Shown: positions 28,813-38,476 of the stretch, in pieces
Numbering within the stretch: position 1 is the first letter of the stretch
Layout: the number at the start of each line of letters is the position of its first letter
The notes under the pieces: model-generated
What the model was told of the DNA's origin: nothing
What the model saw: the letters and a program-made list of their open reading frames with translations, nothing else
Databases searched by the model: none
Program-made: the position numbers and the translations under genes
Assembly: GCF_000346755.1 (NCBI RefSeq)
Contig: NZ_ANNV01000016.1
Span: 1-49,819 of the forward strand
Direction of reading: 5' to 3'
DNA length: 49,819 bases
Source: Pseudomonas sp. CBZ-4
GTDB taxonomy: Bacteria; Pseudomonadota; Gammaproteobacteria; Pseudomonadales; Pseudomonadaceae

Positions 28813-31800
28813 ATGACATCATTCCCGCTGAATATCCAACGTGATGTCGTGGCAACGATCGCCCCGTCACACCCCAAGCCGTCAGTTTCCGCCCTGGGGC
28901 AGCCAGGCCCCATGTTGGCAGCGGCACCCGGTCAAGCCTCCGACTCATCAGGTGCCGAGCTTAGGGGGAAGCTGTTTGATCTTGATGAAATGTCAAGTGC
29001 GCTACGGGAGCTTCAGACCCAGACAGAGCCCCCGGATGCCCGGAAGAAGAGCTTGTTCCTCAACAAGGATTCGCCGCTCATTCCGCCCAACGGCTCGACT
29101 CAGCCGGGCACCAACCGACTGGATAATATGCTCAAGTTCTATGGCATTGTGCCGTCGAACCCTGGCACTCAGGCTCAAGTTAAAGCGGCAATTGATAGCC
29201 TGGAAAATACACGCAGCGAAATTTCCCTGGGGATGGGGGATGAGTCAAGCAAGCAAGATGGGCTGCTGCAGGAGCGTAATGACGACGCCATATCGGCATT
29301 GGTCAATGAGGTACAAGCCAAGCACCAGAAGCCTTTGTTGAGTTATTTGACCGAGGGACTGTCCGCGTCCGCGCTCGAAAAAGCCCAACGCTCGCCGGCC
29401 ACGCTGCTGGAGTTGATCTGGAAATCACCCAAGGCAGAAGAACTGGTTCACCAGGTGATGAAGAAACTTGCGGGCAGTGATTTTCCAGTCGATGGGCTTA
29501 TCTCCTCTGCCGTTAAAGTCCAGCTGTTGATCAAGGCGATTGTCCTCAGCCTGGAACCTGTGCAAGCGCGCAAGCCCGGACATATTGCGGGGTTTAACCT
29601 GGCGTCTGGCGCGCATGGCAACAAGCACTATCCGGATATTACTGCGCAGTTCAGGCAGCACTTGGTCGACGCACACAATATCTCCCCCTCCGACGCGAAT
29701 CTGGCCGCGTATCTGTTCAGCCCACAGTTCCCGGCGGATTTTGCCGTGCGGGATATTCCGGCGGATTTGCACTATCAGGGAACTGCGGCGTGGGTGAACT
29801 TCAAGCACGGTGTCGCATTGGCGGACGCGATTGAGCCAGGTTCGTCGCGAAGCATGAGCTTTCAAGAGCTGGTCGATCTGCCGGGCAAGCTTGGCGAACA
29901 GGCGACTACGAACGAGCAGTGGGCGCTGATTGCGGGCACGCGTATTCCGGCAACGCTGGAATGGGCGGCGATGCAGGGGGTGATTGCAACGAAGGACGAG
30001 TATTCGAAGGCAGAGATCACCCGCGCCATGTCTGCATTTGATGAGCATGTCCACGGTATTGTCGAGGCGACAGCGCAACTTGCAGTCGATGTGCCCATGC
30101 GGAAAAACTATTTCGAACGTATGGAAAAGGGCACTTCACGCACTGAGCTGTTGTCGCTGATAAGCCCTTTTTTTGCGCTGTACAGGCATCTTAACGGCGA
30201 AAAGATCAAGCCCTCCGATGTCACCTACGAGTATCCGGTCTACGATGACGATGCCTTCAAGTCTGCCTTTGAAGACTACTTGGGCAAGGCCAAGGCGGGT
30301 TATGACAAAGTGGTACGCAACCAGTTGTCACAGTTGCCGACACAGGATCGTGTGGCGATTGAACACGGCACCGTCACGGTCTATGCCCTCAGGGTCAAGC
30401 CCGACTCAGCCAAGGAGACAGAGGACGAGAAAAAAGCTGCGAGGACGCGACCGGGGTTTGTCATCAAAGCGGAGCATGAAGGGCAAACAAACTACTACGA
30501 AATCAACCCGATCAAGGGCATAGCCCGGCGGCGCGATGATCTGAAACTGGGGGGGCATCGAGGACCTCGTCAACGGCAATACCAAGCAGGGAATCATCAG
30601 CCTGGTCGTCGACGGGCTATTCACGTTCGCCGGCCCGGCGGGCAAGCTCGCCGCAGGTTCTGTGCGGGTATTGTCCAACCTCGGCAAGATCAGTATTCGC
30701 GCCTTGTTGCCAAGGTTCGTGCCCTTGGTCAAACAGTTCGGTGTCTCAGTGGCAAGCAATCTGAACCCACTGGATCCCGTGATGCCGGGCTTCAATATCA
30801 AGGGGGGGAAAGGGCTGAAGTTCCAGGCCGGGGACGTTGATCGAATACAGACGGGCATTGCACAGTTCAGGCGCATGTCGCCGCTCAAACTGCCGGGGAA
30901 AGGCCGCTATGATGTCACCCCGAAAATACCCGTGACGTCCCGAACCTTGCCTGAAGGCGGCACCGTCAGGGTACCCGAGGGTATCTCCAGGGATGAGGTG
31001 CGGGTGCTGAACCGGCGAAATCACACAGACGTTGTGGTCGGTGACGATGTCTTCCGCTATGACCCTCGCAAGCCGGATAGCCTGACCAAACTCGGCGGCC
31101 CTGATCATGCAGGTCCCCTGGAAGGGTTCACGGCAACCTGTGGCGCAGGGGCGCGCAGGTTCAGGCGTGGCTTCAATGACCTGTGTTACACCAAAGAGAT
31201 CCAGCCAGGCGGGACCTTCATTTTTCAGGATGCCCAGGCACTTGAGCACCGGCGCCTGTTTCCCGGCACCGGATCGGCTAACCGGCCGCGCACCGTCGTA
31301 CATGAACGACGTTTGCATCGCGTCAATGAAGCGGGTCAGCAGGAATTGCTGCCGATTGCGAGGAAGCAGGCGGTGACCTACAAAAGCCAGACGACTGGAT
31401 CGCTGGTCAACGAACCGGATTTTGGCTTCGATGATTTCGGCGTGGCGCGTTCGCTGAACAACGAAACAGTTGTGGTGAAAATGGATTCGATCAGCGACTT
31501 GAGTCATGACCAGCGAATGGTAAGAGGCCAGAAAATTGACTACAACGGCCGCCAATACGTGGTGGTGGAGGGTGACACCGGTATTCATTACTACGCTGAA
31601 CTCAACGGCGCAGCTCAACTCGACTTTCACCGCTTGTCCCGGAATGATCCAGTCAGCCGGCATCTTATCGAATCCCATGATCAATTCAGGGACTTCTACG
31701 GGTTTGCTGCGCAGAGTAGCCCGAACAATCAGTTGGTGGTTCTGCCCACCATGGACACACTGGTCAAGAAGATCGTGGCGGATGAGCCCATGTCGGCTTT

Positions 31801-32545
31801 GGAAATGGACCATCTTGTCCAGGTGTTGAGCGGCCTCACTCCAGAGAAGAAGCGCGAAGTCCTGATGAGCGTTTATGCGTCCGGAAGTAAACCAGGCAAG
31901 GTCGTGGTGGCCGCAAAACCGGTTCGACTCGAGCCCATCGGTAAACCGTCGGGTTTTGGCCAGCTACCGCCGGCGGATCAAAACCGGCTCTATGCCGAAG
32001 GGGGGAGGAAGGCGGTTGATGATCAGTTTCAGGCCACCGGCATAAGGTCCGCCAATCAACAAGTGCCGGGGCAAGCCGGAGAGGCCCTTCGCGGCAATGT
32101 CGCAGCCGAGACAGTGAGCTGGCTTTACACTCGAACGGGAGCGCCGAATTATTCCGAAATCGTCCTCAAGACCGGGGCGGGGAACTGCGACCAGATGGCC
32201 AAGGTTGCCGTTGATACCATCAACGCCAGTGGTGGCCATGCGCGCATCGCGCAAGTCAAAGGGCATACGTTTGGTATCGTCGGTGGCCCCCCAGGCCAGC
32301 CCAGGAGCAAAGGGTTTGCCGAGCCCGAGTGGGCTGACGCCTGGATCGTCGATCCCTGGGCCGGCATCACCTGCCGCGCCTCGGATTACCCCGCGCAGTT
32401 CAAGGCGCGGATGCAGGAATGGAGCCAGGAAGGTCGGCGAATTCTGATCAGTGACGGCAATACTCCACCCACTTCGGTGTGGAGCGACCCTATGGAGCCG
32501 CGCTGGATAGATGCAACCGTCAGGGGAGAAGCGCAAGTTTTTTGA
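28813..32545 (+). pseudogene. Frameshifted large toxin/effector-like protein, C-terminal C-H-D domain
   Basis: ATG 28813 opens a frame that stays protein-like up to DDLKLGG near 30553; coding then continues, one base shifted, through IEDLVNGNTKQG to TGA at 32543-32545. Removing one G from the G7 run at 30549-30555 gives one protein of about 1,243 residues. The N terminus is polar and Pro/Ser-rich without a signal peptide. Residues of about 240-575 resemble the dermonecrotic-toxin-type region common in large Pseudomonas toxins (NLASGAHGNKHYP; TNYYEINPIKGIARR), from memory only. A Gly/Ala/Leu-rich stretch after the junction (GLFTFAGPAGKLAAGSVRVL) could insert in membranes. The C terminus has a possible papain/transglutaminase-like triad: Cys1125 (GAGNCDQMAKVAV), His1151 (VKGHTFGIVGG), Asp1180 (AWIVDPWAGI). 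Base composition looks less GC-rich than glgB. No strong ribosome-binding site, chaperone or immunity gene is evident. Pseudogene, phase variation and sequencing error all remain possible. Confidence 0.72.
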
Positions 32546-32703
32546 GTAGGGTGCGGCGGCGGCACTAAAAGATCGGCTGTGGATGCATGTTTCATGTGTC
32601 CGGCGCCAGACAACGGCCCTAACTGGCTGGATTCAGTTGTTCAGGTTGCTGGCAGGGTGCCACAATGGCGCCTTTGTCGTGGCAGTCGAAGCAGGCGGAT
32701 TTC

Positions 32704-33831
32704 ATGAATGGCCTTGAGCGTGGGCAGGACCAGGATTGCGTTATTGAGGAGCAGGTGCGGACCGACCGTCTGCACCAGCTGTTTCGACAATCATTTGCCG
32801 CCATTTTCGGCAGCTTTCTCGGCGCGGCCATGCTGTGCTGGCTGTGCTGGGACCGGTTTTCCCACCAGGTCATCCTGATCTGGCTGGTGGCGCTGGGGGC
32901 GTCATCGTTGCTGCGCATCCACCTGTTCATGGGCTGGTTTCGTTGCCCCCATGCCGAACGCACACCGGATCGCTGGGAGCGTCGCTACTGGCTGACCCTG
33001 ATGTTGTCCGCGGGAATCTGGGGCGCGGGCGCGTTGGCCGTGATGCCCACCGACGACCGCGTGTCCCAGGTGCTGGTGATGTTGTTCACCGTGGGCATGT
33101 CGGTCAGTGCGGTGTCGTGTTATTCGGCGTATCGCTACATGACGCTGATGTCCATGGCCCTGGTGTTGTTGCCGTGCACGGTGTGGCTGTTGTTCCAGCC
33201 GTCGCCCATGCAAGTCGGCGTGGCCGTGGCAGTGCTGGTGTTTTCGACGTTTGTGGTCAGCGCCACGCGCAAACTCTCGGATGCCCTGGAAAAAGCCTTT
33301 CGCCTGACCCGGCAAATGGAACGTGCCCACAATATTTCCACCCGCGCCGCCCAGACCGATGAACTCACCGGCCTGATGAATCGCCGCGCGTTCTTCGAAC
33401 ATGCCCACTTGTTGTATGCACAGTGCCGGCACAACAGCCAGCCGCTGTGTGCGCTGATGCTGGACATGGACCATTTCAAGGAGATCAACGACACCTACGG
33501 CCATCAGGCGGGCGATCAGGTGTTGCGCCAGATCGGCGGGGTGATCAGCGCCTCGTTCCGCCAGACGGATGTGTACGGCCGGTTGGGCGGTGAAGAGTTT
33601 GCCGTGCTGCTGCCGAATACCTCCCTGGAAACGGCGCGCAACATCGCCGAACAGTTGATCCGCGCGATTTCCGGGTTGGCGGCCGAGCCGGTGCATGGCT
33701 TGACCGCCAGCCTCGGCGTGGCGTCGATCCGCAGCCTTGACCAGGACCTGCACAGCCTGATGAATACCGCCGACAAGGCGCTGTACCGCGCCAAGGCCCA
33801 GGGGCGCAACCAGGTGGCCGTGGCCGAGTAG
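32704..33831 (+). CDS. Membrane GGDEF diguanylate cyclase
   Basis: This 375-residue protein has about six hydrophobic helices (residues 20-190) as an uncharacterised membrane sensor, a short linking helix (EKAFRLTRQMERAHNIS), and a C-terminal GGDEF domain from DELTGLMNRRAFFEHA onwards. The active-site motif is GGEEF at 295-299, and LDMDHFKEINDTYGHQAGD is intact, so c-di-GMP synthesis is expected. An inhibitory-site RxxD is not obvious. ATG 32704 is preferred over the upstream in-frame 32665 because the extension is unlike the family and the TM region follows directly. It converges with the kinase gene, four bases apart. Confidence 0.9.
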   Translation: MNGLERGQDQDCVIEEQVRTDRLHQLFRQSFAAIFGSFLGAAMLCWLCWDRFSHQVILIWLVALGASSLLRIHLFMGWFRCPHAERTPDRWERRYWLTLMLSAGIWGAGALAVMPTDDRVSQVLVMLFTVGMSVSAVSCYSAYRYMTLMSMALVLLPCTVWLLFQPSPMQVGVAVAVLVFSTFVVSATRKLSDALEKAFRLTRQMERAHNISTRAAQTDELTGLMNRRAFFEHAHLLYAQCRHNSQPLCALMLDMDHFKEINDTYGHQAGDQVLRQIGGVISASFRQTDVYGRLGGEEFAVLLPNTSLETARNIAEQLIRAISGLAAEPVHGLTASLGVASIRSLDQDLHSLMNTADKALYRAKAQGRNQVAVAE

Positions 33832-33835
33832 GCGG

Positions 33836-36019
33836 TCACTCGCGCTGCATGGATTTGGCCAGTGCCCGTGCCACCTGCTCGGCGGAGTAGGGCTTGGCGA
33901 GGAACTCGAAGCCTTCGTAGCCGCTGTCGGCCAGCTCTTCGCTGTAGCCGGAGGTGAGCACTACCGGCAGGTCCGGTCGGCGCTGGCGCAACCGTTTGGC
34001 CATGGCCACGCCGGTCATGCCGGGCATCACCACGTCCGAGAAAATCCCGTCGAAGGCCATGGCGTCCGGGCCCGCCAGCGCGAGCGCCTGTTCGGCATGG
34101 GTGGCCCAGGTGGTCTGGTAGCCGAGATCTTGCAGGATCTGGTTGGCAAAACGCCCGACTTCCAGGTTGTCTTCGACGATCAGGATGTGCCGCTGCGCGG
34201 TGTCGAGGCGCGTGCCGGGTTCAGGTGACGGCCCGGGCTGTTCCACCTGTGCGGCGACGGCGGGCAAGTACAGGGTAAACCGCGTGCCCTGGCCCAGCGT
34301 GCTGCTCACATCGACGTTGCCACCCGATTGCTTGGCAAAGCCGAACACTTGCGACAAGCCCAGCCCGGTGCCTTTGCCCACGGCCTTGGTGGTGAAGAAC
34401 GGCTCGAAAATACGCTCGAAGGTGTCCCTGGGAATACCCACCCCCGTATCGCTCAGCGAAACCGCGACAAACTGCTGCTGTGCTTCGGCATCGCCACGAA
34501 TGCGCGGCAGCGTCGATACCTGGGCTACCCGCAGGCTCAGGGTGCCTTGGCCGTCCATGGCATCGCGGGCGTTGAGGGCAATGTTGATCAGCGCTGTTTC
34601 GAACTGGCTGGAATCGACCCGCACATGGCACGGTTGCGCCGGTAATTCGACCTCTACGTGGATGCGTGCACCGGTGAGGCTCTCAAGCATCTCGCCGATG
34701 TTGCTCACGCGCTGGCACACGTCGAAGACTTCCGGGTTCAGCGGCTGGCGGCGGGCAAAGGCGAGCAGTTGGCTGGTGAGCTTGCTGGCCCGCTCGACGG
34801 TGTCGGAGACGGCGCCCAGGTAGCGTTGCCGGCGTTCTTCGGACAACCCTGGCTGGCGCAGGAAATCCACCGAGGAACGGATAATGGTCAGCAGGTTGTT
34901 GAAGTCGTGGGCCACGCCGCCGGTCAATTGGCCGATGGCTTCGAGCTTTTGCGATTGATGCAGCGCGGCTTCGGCCTGGGTGAGGGCGGTGGTGCGCTCT
35001 TCCACCCGCTGCTCCAGCGTCGCGTTCAGTTCGCTGAAGGCCGCCAGCCCTTCGCGCACGGCGGCGTCGGCGCGCACGCGCTCGATATGGGCCCAGGAAC
35101 GTTCGGTGACTTCCCCCAGCAGCGCCAGGTCATAGGGCGACCAGACCCGCGCCGATTTGTGGTGCGCCGCCATCAGGGCGGTCAGCCGGCCTTCCTTGAT
35201 CAGGGGGAAACACACCGTCGCCGTGGCCCCGAGGGCCTGGTAGCTGGCGGACTCGTCGGGGGGGAATTCCACGCGGTTGTCGCGGATCACCAAGGGTTCG
35301 CCAGCCCGCAGGCGCTGCACCGCCAAGGCGCCGAACGACGCCAGGCTGTAACGCCCGACGATACTCGGCGAGCCAGGCGCGGCCCAGTTGCCGCGAATGG
35401 TGAAACCGTCCTCATCGTCGTCCATGTCGGCATACGCACAATTGGACACTTGCAGGTGCTGCGCCAGCAGGCGGGTGGTGCTGGTCATGATGGCTTCGGC
35501 GTCGGTGGCATTGGCCACGGCATTGCCGATGGCGTCCAGCATCGCCAGGCGCCGCGCAAGAAACACGGTGGCGGTGGTTTCGGTGACGGTGTCGAGCATG
35601 CCCACCACGCTGCCGTGGGGGTCGCGGATCGGGCTGTAGCAAAAGGTGAAGTAGGCCTGCTCGGTACCGGCGCCGCGTTCGATCAGCAGCGGGTAGTTCT
35701 CGATATACGTCGCATGCCCCTCGAACGCTGCCTTGGCGATCGGGCTGATGTCATTCCAGGCCTCGCTCCACACCTCGCTGAACGGGCGCCCCAATGCGTA
35801 GGGCTTGTCGCCGAGGATCGGGATAAACGCATCGTTATAGAGCATGGTCAGGGAAGGCCCCCAAACGATGGCCTGGGGGAAGCTGGAGGCAAAGCACAGC
35901 GCGACGGTGGTCTTGAGCACGTCCGGCCACTGGTCCAGCGGGCCCAGCGGCGTACTGGCCCAATCATGCAAGCGCACCTGCTCGGCCATGTCGCTGCTGC
36001 TTTGCAGCCAATTCATCAT
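33836..36019 (-). CDS. Hybrid histidine kinase with PAS-GAF sensor and receiver
   Basis: This 727-residue soluble protein begins with a PAS-like domain (residues 20-155; TPLGPLDQWPDVLKTTVAL, IVWGPSLTMLYNDAFIPILG) of the kind seen in bacteriophytochrome-like and blue-light-type kinases. A GAF domain follows (155-315), then a coiled coil, HisKA with His371 (LTGGVAHDFNNLL), HATPase with NIALNARDAMDG, DTGVGIP, FEPFFTTK and GTGLGLS, and a C-terminal receiver with phospho-acceptor Asp662 (FSDVVMPGMTG) and LTSGYS. No GAF chromophore cysteine is apparent. No output regulator is adjacent. AAGGTG lies 8 bases before ATG 36019. Confidence 0.92.
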   Translation of the reverse strand: MMNWLQSSSDMAEQVRLHDWASTPLGPLDQWPDVLKTTVALCFASSFPQAIVWGPSLTMLYNDAFIPILGDKPYALGRPFSEVWSEAWNDISPIAKAAFEGHATYIENYPLLIERGAGTEQAYFTFCYSPIRDPHGSVVGMLDTVTETTATVFLARRLAMLDAIGNAVANATDAEAIMTSTTRLLAQHLQVSNCAYADMDDDEDGFTIRGNWAAPGSPSIVGRYSLASFGALAVQRLRAGEPLVIRDNRVEFPPDESASYQALGATATVCFPLIKEGRLTALMAAHHKSARVWSPYDLALLGEVTERSWAHIERVRADAAVREGLAAFSELNATLEQRVEERTTALTQAEAALHQSQKLEAIGQLTGGVAHDFNNLLTIIRSSVDFLRQPGLSEERRQRYLGAVSDTVERASKLTSQLLAFARRQPLNPEVFDVCQRVSNIGEMLESLTGARIHVEVELPAQPCHVRVDSSQFETALINIALNARDAMDGQGTLSLRVAQVSTLPRIRGDAEAQQQFVAVSLSDTGVGIPRDTFERIFEPFFTTKAVGKGTGLGLSQVFGFAKQSGGNVDVSSTLGQGTRFTLYLPAVAAQVEQPGPSPEPGTRLDTAQRHILIVEDNLEVGRFANQILQDLGYQTTWATHAEQALALAGPDAMAFDGIFSDVVMPGMTGVAMAKRLRQRRPDLPVVLTSGYSEELADSGYEGFEFLAKPYSAEQVARALAKSMQRE

Positions 36020-36158
36020 TGGAAGAACACCTTGTTTGCCGCCGTCTTGTTAATCGCCTGGAGGGTCAGGCCGACACGCAACAGACCGGAATGGCTGTTG
36101 GCAGTTCAACGCAATTATCGCGGAGATGGCATTTTGATGCTCTATCCATTTGAATAGG

Positions 36159-37010
36159 TTACTGGGTGCCGAACAACCCCGTCCAGTAGATGCCTGCATC
36201 ACTCTTCGGGTCCATGGCGTACGCCGCGCCCAACTCGCGAAATTGCGGGTTCATCAGGTTGGCGCAATGCCCGGGGCTGGCGAGCCAGCCGTCCACCACC
36301 TTGCGCGGGGTGTCGAGGCCGGCGGCGATGTTTTCGCCGATGTTTTTTGCGATATACCCGGCCAGTTCCGCACGGTCGCCGGGGGTGCGCCCGTCGTGAT
36401 CCAGGTGATCGAAGAAATTGCCGTTGGCCATGTTGCGCGTGTGGCTGTTGGCGGCGCCGGCCAGGTCGTCGTTCCAGCTCAGCGGCGTGGTGGCGGTAAA
36501 CGCCTGGGTGCCGCATTGGCGTGCCTGGGATCGGGCGGCGTTGACCAGGTTGAGCAATTGCTTGCCTTCGGTCTGCCAGTCGCCAAGGCCGCTGGACAGC
36601 AGCGGGCGGGCGAGCACGATGCGCCAGTCCTGGCCGCTGTTGCTCACGCCGATATCGACAAATTGCGGGTCCAGCACCACACGGCAGAAGCTTTCGCGCA
36701 CGGCCTTCATGGCTGCCGCAGCATCCTTGGGCCCGGACAGGCTGATGGCCTGCACGTTGACCATCGGATACGCCGCCCGCGCCAGTGCCTGTTGCAGGTC
36801 GCCGACATTATTCGCCGGCAGCACCAGCCGTGTGTCGCTGGTCAGCGGTGGCAGTTCCTGGGAACCCTGGTCACCGCAGCGCTGTAGCTGGCTGCGGTAT
36901 TGGTTAATCTGTTGTACCAACTGACTTTCTTCATTCGCCATCGCGCTGGCGCAGAACACCGTAGTGGCGGCCAGCGTCGTCAGGCCCATCATCAATGACA
37001 GCACGCGCAT
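36159..37010 (-). CDS. Secreted CAP-domain (SCP/YkwD-like) protein
   Basis: This 283-residue protein starts at ATG 37010 (AAGGG about eight bases upstream; an in-frame ATG at 37016 is too close to it). A signal peptide, MRVLSLMMGLTTLAATTVFC followed by ASAMA, targets it to the periplasm or outside. After a family-specific N-terminal domain of about 140 residues, the CAP domain has VNAARSQARQCG, HTRNMANGNFFDHLDHDGRT, NIGENIAAG and a WLASPGHCANLMNP tail, the histidine/glutamate cavity of this family. Function of bacterial CAP proteins is largely unknown. It is probably monocistronic. Confidence 0.9.
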   Translation of the reverse strand: MRVLSLMMGLTTLAATTVFCASAMANEESQLVQQINQYRSQLQRCGDQGSQELPPLTSDTRLVLPANNVGDLQQALARAAYPMVNVQAISLSGPKDAAAAMKAVRESFCRVVLDPQFVDIGVSNSGQDWRIVLARPLLSSGLGDWQTEGKQLLNLVNAARSQARQCGTQAFTATTPLSWNDDLAGAANSHTRNMANGNFFDHLDHDGRTPGDRAELAGYIAKNIGENIAAGLDTPRKVVDGWLASPGHCANLMNPQFRELGAAYAMDPKSDAGIYWTGLFGTQ

Positions 37011-37092
37011 GGACATTACCCTTGAGCTTGTAAAGTGCCCATGATGCGCGATCCAGGTGCGTCCATGCACCCGTTGGTCTGAACTTTTTCCT

Positions 37093-38418
37093 TCAGTTCT
37101 TGAAGGCCGAGTGTTTGCGGCCCTGGTCGCACAGGGCAAACACCACCACCAGCAGGGCCGAAATGCCCAGGATGATCACCACGCCATCGGTGGAATGGGT
37201 GGCCGATGCTGCCACCATCGACAGTGCTCCCAGCGGCGCCAGGCCGCCAGCGATGGCCGTGCCGATTTCGCGCCCGGTGCCAAAGCCGGAAGAGCGGGTC
37301 TGGGTCGGGAACTGCCGGCTCAGGAACGAGCCCTGTGGGGCAAACATCATCGGCGCAAGGATGCCTGTGCCGACGCCGATGGCGATGTAGATCATCAGGC
37401 TTTCGCCGGTGTTGAGCAGGGCCAGGAACGGGTAGGCGAACAGCAGCGAGCACACGCCGCCGAGCATCAGCACGGTCTTGCTGCTCCATTTATCGCACAG
37501 CCAGCCGAAGCACGGCACGGCGACGATGGCGATCAGGCTGGCGATGGTCACCGACAGTGAGGTGACGTGCACATCCACGCCTTTGAACTGGGTCAGGTAT
37601 GCCAGGGAGAAGGTCTTGAAGATGTAGCTCAGGGCGTTGTAACCAATCGCCACGAAGAACACCACGGCCAGGCCCTTCATATCATTCTTGAACAGGGTTT
37701 TCAGCGGCGAGGCCTTGGCCTTGGCGGCTTCCTTGCTCAGCTCGTTGAACTGCGGGGTTTCCGGGATGCTGTTGCGCACCCACAGGCCCACACCCACCAG
37801 CACGATGCTGCACACGAACGGGATGCGCCAGCCACCGGCCAGCAGGAACTCATTGCCGTTGATGGTCAGCACGTACACGGTGAGCGACGACAGCAACAGG
37901 CCCAGGTTCAGGCCCAATGCGGGCCATGCGCCTTGACTGCCGCGCTTGCCTTCCGACGCGTGTTCGTAGGACGTTACCGCTGCCCCTGACAGCTCGGCGC
38001 CCGCGCCCAGGCCCTGGATGATGCGGATAAACACCAGCAGGATCGGCGCCCAGATACCAATCGAGGCGTAGCTGGGGATCAGGCCGATCAGCGTGGTGCA
38101 CACGCCCATCAGGCAGAAGGTCAGCACCAGCACTTGCTTGCGGCCGAACTTGTCGCCGAGGTAACCGAACAGGATGCCGCCGAACGGGCGGGCGATAAAG
38201 CCGATGGCAAAGGTGGAAAAGGCCATCAGCGTGGCGGTTTTCGGGTCGCTGTTATCAAAGAAGATCTTCGAGAACACAATGGCCGCCATGGTGGCGTACA
38301 GGTAAAAGTCGTACCACTCCAGCATCGAGCCAAAGATCGTCGCGGCGGCGACTTTGCGCAGGCGCTTGCGGGTTTGTTCGGGTGTTTCGGTGGACGGAAT
38401 GGAGGCAGGTGCCGACAT
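37093..38418 (-). CDS. MHS-family MFS transporter (organic-acid type)
   Basis: This 441-residue, 12-helix proton symporter of the metabolite:H+ symporter family has FGSMLEWYDFYLYATMAA in helix 1, GYLGDKFGRKQVLVLTF as the signature loop, and RIIQGLGAGAELSGAAV. Relatives carry alpha-ketoglutarate, citrate, shikimate or similar acids. It lies 58 bases behind lhgO on the same strand, so 2-hydroxyglutarate or a related dicarboxylate is a reasonable substrate guess. GAAGGAAG lies six bases before ATG 38418. Confidence 0.92.
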   Translation of the reverse strand: MSAPASIPSTETPEQTRKRLRKVAAATIFGSMLEWYDFYLYATMAAIVFSKIFFDNSDPKTATLMAFSTFAIGFIARPFGGILFGYLGDKFGRKQVLVLTFCLMGVCTTLIGLIPSYASIGIWAPILLVFIRIIQGLGAGAELSGAAVTSYEHASEGKRGSQGAWPALGLNLGLLLSSLTVYVLTINGNEFLLAGGWRIPFVCSIVLVGVGLWVRNSIPETPQFNELSKEAAKAKASPLKTLFKNDMKGLAVVFFVAIGYNALSYIFKTFSLAYLTQFKGVDVHVTSLSVTIASLIAIVAVPCFGWLCDKWSSKTVLMLGGVCSLLFAYPFLALLNTGESLMIYIAIGVGTGILAPMMFAPQGSFLSRQFPTQTRSSGFGTGREIGTAIAGGLAPLGALSMVAASATHSTDGVVIILGISALLVVVFALCDQGRKHSAFKN

Positions 38419-38476
38419 GCTGGACTTCCTTCTGGGTCTTTATAGTTATTGTCAAATGGACGCGTATTGCTGGGTG

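Noticed and set aside
30549..30555. Programmed -1 ribosomal frameshift at the G7 run
   Set aside because: Restoring the frame needs a +1 shift (skipping one G); a -1 slip gives a different, non-protein-like frame.
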